Shown: piece by piece, positions 18,814 to 26,731 of the stretch
Numbering within the stretch: the first letter of the stretch is position 1
How the letters are laid out: every line of letters starts with the position of its first letter
From: Chitinophagaceae bacterium
GTDB lineage: Bacteria; Bacteroidota; Bacteroidia; Chitinophagales; Chitinophagaceae
Length of the DNA stretch: 64,000 nucleotides
Reading direction: 5' to 3'
Assembly (NCBI GenBank): GCA_019638595.1
Contig: JAHBTJ010000018.1
Coordinates: 100,831 to 164,830 of the forward strand
Translations under genes and position numbers: made by a program
Notes under the pieces: generated by a model
The model's database searches: none
What the model was told of the DNA's origin: nothing
The model's input: the letters and a program-made list of their open reading frames with translations, nothing else

Positions 18814-19712
18814 GTCTTTCTTTTATTAATGCTATTCATTATTTCCCGGAACAATGTACCGGGTAAAGGCCCATTGTTAAAATCATTAAGCGTATCTTCC
18901 AATTCTTTACGATCGGATGCCCCGATCACGATCGTAAAATCCTGTGGTATTGATAATAAGAACCTGTGTGCAAGCTCATGCAAAGCCATACCATGCCGGG
19001 CGGCAATATCATTTACTATTATAGCCGTATCAATATATCTCTTATCAAGCCATTCAGGGCGATTGGTTGTAAATGCCTCATAATTACTGCCCAGCAATCC
19101 CATATGCAGCGGGCTGGCGGCAAAATATTGTATCTGGTTGTTATAACAAACGGGAAGGTTTTCTTCCAGTGCGGTAACAGAACAGGCGTTAAGCCGGCTA
19201 AACTCCATCAACACATCAAATAGCCCCGGTTTCAGGTAAGGTTGCAGCCATAATGGCGGGTTGCCGCCAATCCCTATTTTCCGGGTATAGCCTTTTATTT
19301 TAAATGTCTGGAGAGTGTTAATTACCCTTTCCATTTCTGCAGGATCAATGGCGTCCGGATCATGCAGGAATAAAATATCCAGCTCAGGTACGCCCAATGT
19401 GCGTAGGCTTTGTTCCACACTGTGCTGCATCCCGGCATTGCTGTAGTCATAATGTGCAACATTTACAGCATAACTTTTAAGCCTGCCTGCTTTAGTGCTG
19501 ATCTTTGGTCTTTCGCCATGCCACAAACGAAGCGCTTCGCCCACATACGCTTCCGCATCACCATATGCCGGGGCGGTATCAATGGCACTGATCCCGCTTT
19601 CAAGCGCCATAAGCAAAGTGTTCACTGATTCCCGCGGATTTACTTTCCCCCAAACGCCTCCCAGGCCGGCGGTGCCAAGCACATATCGCTCTTTAGTTTT
19701 TGTTGCAGGCAT
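18801..19712 (-). CDS. Aldo/keto reductase, aldose 1-dehydrogenase-like
   Basis: A 303-residue cytosolic protein. The AKR tetrad can be read: D in AIDTAPAYG, Y in the same segment, K in ISTKAG and H in FLHDPDAID. The C-terminal TIVIGASDRKELEDTLNDFN is the nucleotide-binding end of the barrel. Its overall pattern resembles D-threo-aldose (L-fucose) 1-dehydrogenases, which oxidise a sugar to the 1,5-lactone with NAD(P)+. It is the first gene of the AKR, enolase-like, SSS, mutarotase and DUF5054 series, with overlapping or short gaps. The inferred role is the first step of non-phosphorylating deoxysugar breakdown. Confidence 0.85.
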   Translation of the reverse strand: MPATKTKERYVLGTAGLGGVWGKVNPRESVNTLLMALESGISAIDTAPAYGDAEAYVGEALRLWHGERPKISTKAGRLKSYAVNVAHYDYSNAGMQHSVEQSLRTLGVPELDILFLHDPDAIDPAEMERVINTLQTFKIKGYTRKIGIGGNPPLWLQPYLKPGLFDVLMEFSRLNACSVTALEENLPVCYNNQIQYFAASPLHMGLLGSNYEAFTTNRPEWLDKRYIDTAIIVNDIAARHGMALHELAHRFLLSIPQDFTIVIGASDRKELEDTLNDFNNGPLPGTLFREIMNSINKRKTCTQ

Positions 19713-19801
19713 GAACTCGTTTTTACTGGTACTCTTACAAAAATAAGCGTATACAAAAGCTTACACTGTTCCCATTTTGACTTATTTGAATGCTTTTTTG
19801 A

Positions 19802-20110
19802 TTATTTAAGAAGGTTGGTAAAGAAGCCGGTATTGACACTGAAATTGAGATAGTACGTCCGTATGGCTTGGAAAATGTTTCCCTGGGTATGTTTAAAAAA
19901 TACGACCTGCTTTCAATACATGTGGGCAGAAAGACTTTTACAACGCTCTCCCTGGAAAAAGGAATACCCATTCAGGATGTTATGGCACTAACTACCCACT
20001 CGTCATTCAAAGCAGTGAAACGGTATATTAGTGTCACAAAAGAGCGTAAGAAAACGGTTATGGCTGAGGCCTCGGGAAAAGTGAAGGATAATAATTTGAA
20101 GGTGGTATAG
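19802..20110 (+). pseudogene. Tyrosine recombinase (integrase) C-terminal remnant
   Basis: An open plus-strand frame from 19802 (just after a stop at 19799-19801) encodes about 102 residues. It begins LFKKVGKEAGIDTEIEIVRP and runs through the HVGRKTFTT box (the H-x-x-R motif), then TTHSSF in place of the usual GH motif, and RYISVTKERKK with the nucleophile Tyr. These are the C-terminal catalytic boxes of phage/ICE-type integrases. The N-terminal arm-binding and core domains and the first catalytic Arg are absent, so it is not functional. It lies about 560 bp from the 3' end of tRNA-Pro, consistent with the scar of an excised or decayed element. Confidence 0.7.
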
Positions 20111-20123
20111 AATTTTTTAGCTC

Positions 20124-20261
20124 TTATCCACCAGAAGCAAGTTGCTGGGAACCTTTGTTAAAAAAATATTCAATAATGTCAATCTCAACGGCAGAATATG
20201 AATTATTCTTTTTTAGCTTATCAAACTCAATTTTGAAATCTTCTATGCAGAATATCTTCAT
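20124..20261 (-). pseudogene. Truncated toxin-like protein (N-terminal 45 residues)
   Basis: A short frame from the ATG at 20259-20261 to the TAA at 20124-20126: MKIFCIEDFKIEFDKLKKNN, SYSAVEIDIIEYFFNKGSQQ, LASGG. The N-terminal pattern (K-F, F-x-x-x-L-x-K-x-N-S-Y, D-I-I-x-Y-F-F-N-K) resembles small RelE/HigB-like toxin families of Bacteroidota, which are usually about 100-115 residues, so more than half is missing. Its start overlaps the stop of the upstream frame by ATGA, as in toxin-antitoxin operons. The break lies directly against the integrase remnant, suggesting both were cut by one rearrangement. Confidence 0.45.
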
Positions 20262-20383
20262 TTAATAATTAATGACAGTTCTTTTGTAGTTTCCTGGAAA
20301 CCAGGAAATTCTGGCAGGAAAAAGAATGTAGACTCAAGATCGTTTGCTATTTCTCTTAAGTTATAAGCTAAAAAGTAGCTTTT
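20258..20383 (-). pseudogene. Antitoxin-like C-terminal remnant
   Basis: A frame without a start codon is open for 41 codons upstream of the toxin-like remnant and ends with a TGA inside the toxin ATG (ATGA overlap). It reads KSYFLAYNLREIANDLESTF, then FFLPEFPGFQETTKELSLII and a final K. The gene order and translational coupling suggest the upstream partner of a toxin-antitoxin pair. The N-terminus is missing: a stop lies at 20384-20386. I do not recognise the antitoxin family, so the call rests on context. Confidence 0.3.
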
Positions 20384-20668
20384 TTATAAAAGAATCTTAT
20401 AATCAATCTGTTATAATGCAGTAATACCTTATTAAGGTTAACCTAAAATTTTTAGCGCTGGCTGAGTGCGTATCCTGCAAATATCCCTTTATGCCTCTTT
20501 TAATTGTAAGTTTTGACCTAAACACTTCTTCTCTGCCCACATTTAAAATACATTTGCCATTCTTCCTTCGCAACCCAGTCCGCCCCGAGGCGGGATGCAC
20601 TAACAGGCTGTGGAATTAATAAAAAAACCGTAAATCCAATGCATAATTGAATTTACGGTTTATACCTG

Positions 20669-20742
20669 TCGGGAAGACAAGATTCGAACTTGCGACCCCT
20701 TGCACCCCATACAAGTGCGCTACCGGGCTGCGCCACTTCCCG
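20669..20742 (-). tRNA. tRNA-Pro (anticodon GGG)
   Basis: The minus strand folds into a full cloverleaf: 7-bp acceptor CGGGAAG/CTTCCCG, D stem GCGC/GCGC, anticodon stem CTTGT/GCAAG with loop ATGGGGT (anticodon GGG at positions 34-36), T stem GCAAG/CTTGT with loop TTCGAAT, and discriminator A. The CCA end is not encoded. The C1-G72 pair and A73 fit bacterial tRNA-Pro. It reads CCC and CCU codons. The integrase remnant about 560 bp downstream suggests its 3' end may once have served as an attachment site. Confidence 0.97.
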
Positions 20743-20971
20743 AACTTCCTTCTGCAGAAATATTATCCGATTGAATACCATATCCTGCCGTTAGGGCGGC
20801 AAAGTTAATTAATTATTCTTTTTTACCTAAAAAAGATAAAAGAGAAATTATGCCGGGTAAGTACTCTTTGTACAGGAGCTCCGGCTATTCAGTAACGTTT
20901 GTGACGAATTAAAAGTTTTCAAAAAAAGTATTACCAAAATTATCATGAGTGTGTAAAAAATACGCTATTTT

Positions 20972-21046
20972 TAAACCTTTCATAGGATAAGGTTTAATGG
21001 TTAAAAACCATTGTTTCCCCTGTTTCTACAGGGGATTTATTTTTTA
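20972..21046 (+). ncRNA. Three consecutive hairpins with a U-rich end: candidate small RNA end or strong terminator
   Basis: In the gap between tRNA-Pro and the ATP-grasp gene, three perfect hairpins follow one another. The first is TAAACCTT/AAGGTTTA (20972-20996), the second ATGGTT/AACCAT (20997-21011), the third CCCCTGT/ACAGGGG with a TTCT loop (21017-21034). ATTTATTTTTT follows, so the U-rich end is on the plus strand. No plus-strand gene lies upstream within 800 bp, so the transcript would be a small RNA starting somewhere in 20743-20960. Alternatively it ends the minus-strand ATP-grasp transcript, though no U tract lies on that side. The rest of 20743-20971 shows nothing recognisable. 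Confidence 0.35.
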
Positions 21047-21052
21047 AGAATA

Positions 21053-21937
21053 CTATTTGTTCACCAGGTATAAATGCTCCAGCAAAGCGTTATAATAATT
21101 CTGTACAGCATTCTCGCCATACGATAAATACAGGAAGGGCTCAACGAGTTCCAGTTCCATTAGCACAAAGCGCCCCTTTATCATCAGTCCATCTACCCGG
21201 GCATACAAAACACGGGGAACAAACCGGTCAACATATGATTTTGCGCGATCAATCACTGCCCGGCCGGGAAACAGGGTTTCAATGGTACCGCCATATATTT
21301 GCTGAACGCGAAAATCACCCTTTGCCGGCTTCTTTAAAACGGTATGGGAGTAATGTCCATTGAAAAAGATAAAAGACCATTCTCCTTCATACACCTCATC
21401 CATCAACGGCTGTACAATAAAATCACCCATGGACAGCAATGCATCTACTTCTTTCTGCCTTTTCCCGGCTTCCGTCTTTTGCACTATTATGGTATTTTTT
21501 GAGCCACCACTCACACAAGGCTTAACGATCAATTGTAAGGTATTAAGCTCCTCAAACAAAGGCAGCAGGGACACTTCAGCACCTTTATCCAGGAAAACAG
21601 CAGGAATAACTTCCAGCCCAGCCGCTGCGATGTCTTTAAGATAATGCTTGTCCATATTCCAGCGTACAATATTATAGTCATTCAGCAATCGTATAGAAAG
21701 TGATTCTATTTTATTGAGCCAGGCTTTAAACGCTTCAAATTTCTGAAAATAGTCCCAGGGCGTTTTCAATAAGGCAATAGTGTACTTACTCCAATCAACA
21801 TTGGGATCGTCCCAAATTTCAGCGCTTATATCCAGCCCCTGCTGCTGTAAATAAGGCAATAAATCATCGTATTCATTAAAATTATTAGCAGCGCTGTAAT
21901 GACCATTCCCGCTGTAAGTAATAAAGGCGATCTTCAT
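21053..21937 (-). CDS. ATP-grasp domain protein, RimK/DcsG-like
   Basis: The protein has 294 residues from the second Met (21935-21937); the annotatable upstream Met adds only two residues. It shows the ATP-grasp plan: an N-terminal Rossmann-like part (KIAFITYSGNG; LLKTPWDYFQKFEAF), then a central ATP-binding region with QLIVKPCVSGGSKNTIIV (the K-P-x-x-x-G-S nucleotide loop), MGDFIVQPLMDEV, EGEWSFIFFNG, and metal-binding ELELVEPFLYL near the C-terminus. ATP-grasp enzymes join a carboxylate to an amine or thiol through an acyl phosphate; DcsG of cycloserine biosynthesis is a characterised relative by pattern. It stands alone, so the substrate is unknown. Confidence 0.85.
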   Translation of the reverse strand: MKIAFITYSGNGHYSAANNFNEYDDLLPYLQQQGLDISAEIWDDPNVDWSKYTIALLKTPWDYFQKFEAFKAWLNKIESLSIRLLNDYNIVRWNMDKHYLKDIAAAGLEVIPAVFLDKGAEVSLLPLFEELNTLQLIVKPCVSGGSKNTIIVQKTEAGKRQKEVDALLSMGDFIVQPLMDEVYEGEWSFIFFNGHYSHTVLKKPAKGDFRVQQIYGGTIETLFPGRAVIDRAKSYVDRFVPRVLYARVDGLMIKGRFVLMELELVEPFLYLSYGENAVQNYYNALLEHLYLVNK

Positions 21938-22339
21938 ACACATCTATTTTGATTAAAATTAGCCGGCAAGATCATTGAAAAATGTCAATGAAAAGTATGC
22001 TATGGGGCGAAAATCAGTAAAAATACGGTGCAGCAAAACTATAAATCTTGTTGACCTAGCTCAAATAAAACCTGTAATAACGGTATAAACTGCAACCCGG
22101 TCTTTGAACAGGCATTCGTTAATTTACGATACACATAACCGCAGGGTATCATCAATTGATATAATGTTTATTTGTTTCCCCTTATACAGTGTAAGGAATA
22201 TTGCTAATTATATGCCTTTTATACGATCAATGCTCAAAAACGCCTCTCGTATTTTTCCTATAATGTAGTGCCGGTGCTACAAAACTACAAGTGTTGTTAC
22301 TGTTTTTTTTTCCAAACAGGTGTACTTTCTTTGTGTAAC

Positions 22340-22620
22340 AAATCCAATGATCCATATCCAAATCCAAGTCCTTAACATCCGAATCCATGAAGAACCGAAT
22401 CCTTTGACAAACCGTTTGTAAATCCAAAAACCTGTAGAAACGACCAATCCTTTGAATAAACCGGTCAACGATCCGTCCATTGAAAAACCAGCCAGTCCTG
22501 TGAAAACCGAAATATCCGATAACCATTGAAAGATCTATCCGTTGAAAAACCATTGAAAATCCGTCCATGAAAAATCTATCCGTGAAAAACCACAAGATCT
22601 TATGAGAAACCGAAGCAAAA
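22340..22620 (+). repeat. Degenerate short tandem repeat tract, A/C-rich on the plus strand
   Basis: About 280 bp made of variable copies of a roughly 12-17 bp unit close to ATCC-NN-TTGAAAAACC, for example ATCCTTTGACAAACC, ATCCTTTGAATAAACC, GTCCATTGAAAAACC, ATCCGTTGAAAAACC and ATCCGTGAAAAACC. The plus strand is strongly depleted in G and T. Long frames on the minus strand here encode only Phe/Ile/Arg-rich low-complexity sequence and are not believed. The tract is followed 60 bp later by a strong inverted repeat with a T run (22679-22777). The flanks 21938-22339 and 22621-22678 hold no gene I can support. Confidence 0.6.
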
Positions 22621-22678
22621 TCCGATACCTTGTAAAAACAGCAGTGTATTAACCGTCCAAGTAAAGCATTGCGTACTT

Positions 22679-22777
22679 AGCAACAGAAAATGAATGTGTG
22701 GCGACACACAACAACTATTCCCGGGCCTTATTCCCTTACAACCTCCCGAAATTATTGTCATTTTCTGTTGCTTTTTT
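22679..22777 (+). terminator. 15-bp stem with GNRA inner hairpin and T run: terminator-like end of a putative RNA
   Basis: AGCAACAGAAAATGA (22679-22693) and TCATTTTCTGTTGCT (22758-22772) are perfect reverse complements, followed at once by TTTTTT (22772-22777). The 64-base interior begins with TGTGTG-GCGA-CACACA (22695-22710), a 6-bp stem with a GNRA tetraloop. On the plus strand this has the form of an intrinsic terminator with a structured loop. It would end a transcript running through the degenerate repeat tract upstream. No protein gene precedes it on that strand, so a non-coding RNA of about 400-450 nt is the candidate. Confidence 0.5.
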
Positions 22778-22799
22778 ATTTCCCTTCTTTCACCGGGGC

Positions 22800-23288
22800 T
22801 TATTCTTCCAACTTTGCTAATTCCTTTGTATAATCATATTGCAGATCTTCGTGCATAGCAGCTATTGCTTTGCCGATCTTTTTAACCTGCTGCAAATAAA
22901 GATTGTGCAATGCGGTACTTTTTTGAAGAGGAATTCGGGTTTGTCGCAATGTGCTGCAAAAGTGCAGAAGCAATTCAACTTCTGCCTGCTGCGAGCCGGT
23001 ATAACGAATGTGCTTGTTAGTGATCCGTAAAATTTTCCGGATCGTTTTCTTCGCGAAATAGAGGTTGGAAGCATTTACTTCTGAAAAAAAACGGCTGATC
23101 TCTTTTTTTACAGAACCCAGGTAGCTTTCCAAATCCGTCTCTTCAAAAAGCAGGTAAGTCAATAATTCCTTGTTTTCTTTCTTGAATTTTGCCAGCCGCA
23201 AACAAAGGTTGCTAAGTTGAGCGAGCGAAACGGTTTGCAGTTCCTGCTTCAATTCCGGGATGGTAGCTGTTCGTATATGAGATTGCAT
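22800..23288 (-). CDS. Conserved small helical protein, function unknown
   Basis: The protein has 162 residues from the Met at 23286-23288 (an upstream in-frame Met at 23321 would overlap the divergent gene's leader). It is almost wholly helical and rich in Lys, Leu and Gln, with no signal peptide or membrane segment: TIPELKQELQTVSLAQLSNL, CLRLAKFKKENKELLTYLLF, then VKKEISRFF and KTIRKILRITNKHIRYTGSQ. Similar small proteins occur across Bacteroidota without a known function. It is divergent from the AsmA-like gene at 23431. Confidence 0.65.
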   Translation of the reverse strand: MQSHIRTATIPELKQELQTVSLAQLSNLCLRLAKFKKENKELLTYLLFEETDLESYLGSVKKEISRFFSEVNASNLYFAKKTIRKILRITNKHIRYTGSQQAEVELLLHFCSTLRQTRIPLQKSTALHNLYLQQVKKIGKAIAAMHEDLQYDYTKELAKLEE

Positions 23289-23430
23289 GAACGAAATTAA
23301 GGATTGCAGAACATTGAACATACAGTACCCTCAGCCTCCACAGCATCTAACACTCCATTCAGCCAGTCCATCATTATACGTTAAAAAATGTTTTGTACAT
23401 TACCGGAACATTAATTGCAGTTATACCAGC

Positions 23431-25119
23431 ATGCTGCCCATCCGGACTACCATCAAAAAAGCAACTGCTACTCCCAGAGGAAAGATCCTGGCGGGCGGTA
23501 TATTACTGATACTCGCTGCCGGCATTACCCTTACTATTGCTTATTGGAATGTGATCAAAAAAGGTTTTATACGCAACAAAGTAAAAGCTGCCGTATATGA
23601 AAAAAGCAATAAGCTGTACGACATTCACTACGACGATATGGAACTGGATGAGGTGTCCGGGTATCTTTCCATTACCCATATGAAACTACGGTATGATTCG
23701 GCTCAATACAAAATACTTCAGCAAAAAAACCAGGAACCGCCCATACTATTTCAAATTGAAATTCCTTCGATCAGCATATCCGGGGTAAAAACTCCACAGG
23801 CACTGCTCAATAAAGAAATTGTGGGTGCTAAACTGCACATCAGCCAACCTGTTATTGATATTATATATACACGTAAAGGACAGGATTCGTCCAAGAGTAT
23901 TCCTACCCAGGAAGTATACAAGCAAATTCTCGGCGAACTCAAACAAATTAAAATTGATACCTTACTTATTACAGGCGCCCGGATAATAACACGCGATCTG
24001 AAAACAGGCAGACAAAAGCTGCTGTTGCTGGGTACGGATATCCTGTTACGCGACCTGGTAATTGACAGTGTTTCCAATATGGATACAACCCGTTTGATGT
24101 TTGCAAAACACATTGATATGCATTGCAGTAAATTATCATGGACAACACCTAACAAGCTGTATGCTTTTTCCATAGATAGCGTGCGATTGTTATCGGATCA
24201 GCAAATGGCTGCTGCCAAAAGTTTTACAATCATTCCAGCCCTGGGCGAAGAAGCCTATGCGAAGAAGAAAGGAGTACAGGCAGACAGGTTTGATATTGAC
24301 CTTAATAATATAACCATTCACCAACTCAATTTCCAGGAGCTGTTCAGGGAACATATTATTGCAGACAATGTTGTGCTTACAAACTCCTCAATAAAAATAT
24401 ACAGAGACATGACCTTGCCGCCTGATGGTAAACGAAGAATAGGCACCTACCCGCAGCAACGCATTGCTCAAATACCTATGCCGGTTGAATTGAAGTCGTT
24501 AACACTCAAAAATACCTATATCGAATACAAGGAAAAAGGCCGCATTGTTCAGCAGGTTGGCAAGGTGATCTTCAGGAACCTGAACGGAACATTTCATAAC
24601 ATCACCAATAAAAAAACATTGATCGCTAAAAACAACCTGCTTACTGCCGACATTAACGCAATATTCCTGCATAAATACCCTGTAAAAACACAATGGAAAT
24701 TCTATATGTCTAACCCTAAAGGGCGGTTTGACGTACAGGGTCAATTGGGCGCGTTGAATGCCAAAGACGCGAACGAGATCATTGTTCCGCTGGGAGGCGC
24801 CAGGATAGAGAAAGGAAGAGTGAATACGCTCAACTTTAATTTTAAGGCCGATGACTATGGCATGGGGGGTACCGTTAAAATATTGTATGAAGATCTGAAA
24901 GTATCTGTATTGAAGAAAGACGATGAAACAAATAAGCTCAGGAAAAGAAAGTTAGCCAGCCTGGGCGTTAATGTGCTGGTGAAAAACAATAATCCTTCCG
25001 GTAATAAGCCACCCCGCATAGCCAATATTTATTTTGAAAGAGATACTACAAGATCCATGTTTCATATGTCGTGGAAAACATTGATGAAGGGAATTACAGA
25101 AACCGCCATGCCAAAATGA
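23431..25119 (+). CDS. AsmA-like / DUF748-type inner membrane protein
   Basis: The protein has 562 residues from the ATG at 23431-23433; the open frame extends upstream, but the earlier part has no signal or conserved sequence. A short basic leader is followed by a membrane anchor (ILAGGILLILAAGITLTIAYW, residues about 18-40). The rest is a long beta-rich periplasmic part with repeated motifs of the form strand-turn-strand: ITHMKLRYDS, QIEIPSISISGVK, VVLTNSSIKIYRD, LTLKNTYIEYKEKG. AsmA-type proteins sit in the envelope and take part in lipid transport or outer membrane maintenance. A role in this organism is inference only. Confidence 0.65.
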   Translation: MLPIRTTIKKATATPRGKILAGGILLILAAGITLTIAYWNVIKKGFIRNKVKAAVYEKSNKLYDIHYDDMELDEVSGYLSITHMKLRYDSAQYKILQQKNQEPPILFQIEIPSISISGVKTPQALLNKEIVGAKLHISQPVIDIIYTRKGQDSSKSIPTQEVYKQILGELKQIKIDTLLITGARIITRDLKTGRQKLLLLGTDILLRDLVIDSVSNMDTTRLMFAKHIDMHCSKLSWTTPNKLYAFSIDSVRLLSDQQMAAAKSFTIIPALGEEAYAKKKGVQADRFDIDLNNITIHQLNFQELFREHIIADNVVLTNSSIKIYRDMTLPPDGKRRIGTYPQQRIAQIPMPVELKSLTLKNTYIEYKEKGRIVQQVGKVIFRNLNGTFHNITNKKTLIAKNNLLTADINAIFLHKYPVKTQWKFYMSNPKGRFDVQGQLGALNAKDANEIIVPLGGARIEKGRVNTLNFNFKADDYGMGGTVKILYEDLKVSVLKKDDETNKLRKRKLASLGVNVLVKNNNPSGNKPPRIANIYFERDTTRSMFHMSWKTLMKGITETAMPK

Positions 25120-25196
25120 TGTGTGCTTATATTCCTCCCGGTTTCTTTTCTAAAATTGAATATATTAGCACTCTTCAAAAAAACAGCAAAAGTGAT

Positions 25197-26564
25197 ATGA
25201 AAAAAGTTTATCAGTTATTTATCTGTACGATGCTTGTGTCTGTGACCCTGAACGCCCAGAACGGAAAGTGGGTAAGCTTATTTAACGGCAAAGACCTTAC
25301 AGGCTGGAAGCAATTAGGAGGAGAAGCAAAATATGACGTATATAAAAAGGAAATTACCGGCGCCACGGTTTCGGGTACCCCAAACAGCTTTTTGGTTACA
25401 GAAAAAGAATACGGCAACTTTATACTTGAGCTGGAGGTAAAATTGCCCGACAGCGCTACCAATTCAGGCATCCAGTTCAGGAGCCACTATGATGCCGCAG
25501 GTAATAACGGAAAGGGAAAGGTTTTCGGTTATCAATATGAGCTAGACGGCTCTTCAAGAGCATGGACAGGAGGTATTTATGATGAAGGAAGAAGAGGCTG
25601 GCTATACCCCCTCGACTTAAACAGTGCCGCTAAAAAAGCGTACAAACAGGGCGCTTTTAATAAAGTGAGGATTGAGGCGATTGGCAATACCATTAAAACC
25701 TGGATCAATAATATACCCGCCGGCTTTTTAATTGACGATGCGGATGCTTCGGGCTTTATTGCGTTGCAGGTACACGGCATTGGCAAAACAACCGAAGCCG
25801 GTAAAAAAATTCAATGGCGGAATATCCGCATTCAAACAGGCAATATTCAATCTACTCCTTTTCCTGCAAATATATATGCAGCGGGCACCAGCAACAATAC
25901 ACTTTTAGAGGAGGAAAAGAAAAACGGCTGGAAATTGTTGTTTGACGGACAAACTTCCGGCGGCTGGAAGGGCGCCAGGCTGCAGGACTTTCCTGAAAAG
26001 GGATGGAAAATTGAAGACGGCGCTATTACGGTGCTGTCGTCCAAAGGACAGGAAGCCGCTAACGGAGGCGATATTGTTACAACAGACCTGTATAGCGCTT
26101 TTGACCTTTCCTTCGATTTTAAATTATCAACCGGGGGTAACAGCGGGGTAAAATATTTTGTAACGCTGTCTGAAGAAACTTCCGGCTCCGCCATCGGGCT
26201 TGAATACCAGGTGCTCGACGATAAAAATCACCCCGACGCCAAGCAGGGAATTAACGGGAACCGTACGCTGGCTTCGTTATACGACCTTATTACAGCCCGT
26301 AAAAACGAGCGTTTTGTTCATCCGCCGGGCGAATGGAATACAGGCAGGATTATAGTATATCCCAATAACCATGTTGAACATTACCTCAACGGAGTAAAAG
26401 TGGTAGAGTATGAAAGAGGCTCTCAGCATTACCGCAACCTGGTTGCCAAAAGCAAATACCAGAAATGGCTCAGCTTCGGCGAAGCCAAAGAAGGAAGGAT
26501 ATTATTACAGGATCACGGCGATGAAGTAAGCTACCGTAACATCAAAATAAGAGAACTGAAATAA
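25197..26564 (+). CDS. Secreted protein with two DUF1080 (3-keto-disaccharide hydrolase) domains
   Basis: The protein has 455 residues from the ATG at 25197, where a signal peptide begins (MKKVYQLFICTMLVSVTLNA). Two copies of the concanavalin-like DUF1080 fold follow. Copy 1 (about residues 22-215) opens WVSLFNGKDLTGWKQLG and contains NSGIQFRSHYD and GYQYELDGS. Copy 2 (about 240-455) opens WKLLFDGQTSGGWKGAR and contains NSGVKYFVTL and GLEYQVLDD, ending VSYRNIKIREL. Single-domain DUF1080 proteins cleave 3-keto sugars; the tandem form is common in Bacteroidota. A terminator-like hairpin follows at 26590. Confidence 0.88.
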   Translation: MKKVYQLFICTMLVSVTLNAQNGKWVSLFNGKDLTGWKQLGGEAKYDVYKKEITGATVSGTPNSFLVTEKEYGNFILELEVKLPDSATNSGIQFRSHYDAAGNNGKGKVFGYQYELDGSSRAWTGGIYDEGRRGWLYPLDLNSAAKKAYKQGAFNKVRIEAIGNTIKTWINNIPAGFLIDDADASGFIALQVHGIGKTTEAGKKIQWRNIRIQTGNIQSTPFPANIYAAGTSNNTLLEEEKKNGWKLLFDGQTSGGWKGARLQDFPEKGWKIEDGAITVLSSKGQEAANGGDIVTTDLYSAFDLSFDFKLSTGGNSGVKYFVTLSEETSGSAIGLEYQVLDDKNHPDAKQGINGNRTLASLYDLITARKNERFVHPPGEWNTGRIIVYPNNHVEHYLNGVKVVEYERGSQHYRNLVAKSKYQKWLSFGEAKEGRILLQDHGDEVSYRNIKIRELK

Positions 26565-26589
26565 AAACTTTAACAACAATTAATAAAAG

Positions 26590-26614
26590 GCAGCCTGCAG
26601 TTGGGCTGCTTTTT
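26590..26614 (+). terminator. Intrinsic terminator after the DUF1080 gene
   Basis: GCAGCC-TGCAGTTG-GGCTGC followed by TTTTTG on the plus strand, 26 bp after the stop codon of the tandem DUF1080 gene. Confidence 0.7.
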
Positions 26615-26731
26615 GTTTTATATAACCTGGTTACCTTTCATCAGGAATAACGGCAGCTCATATAACAGGCGTCTTACCTGTGTAACGGTTTTGAATAAAT
26701 CTTTGTCAAAAAGGTTTAAAAGGAATTTTAA

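Noticed and set aside
20403-20600. Minus-strand frame of 65 codons between the toxin remnant and tRNA-Pro
   Set aside because: Basic, without recognisable motif, and its start lies in a GC-rich patch; nothing distinguishes it from chance.
22227-22595. Minus-strand frames of 122 and 67 codons in the degenerate repeat tract
   Set aside because: The product is Phe/Ile/Arg/Asp low-complexity sequence; the minus strand is T/G-rich, so all its frames look hydrophobic. Two overlapping frames are equally open, and none has a signal or family pattern.
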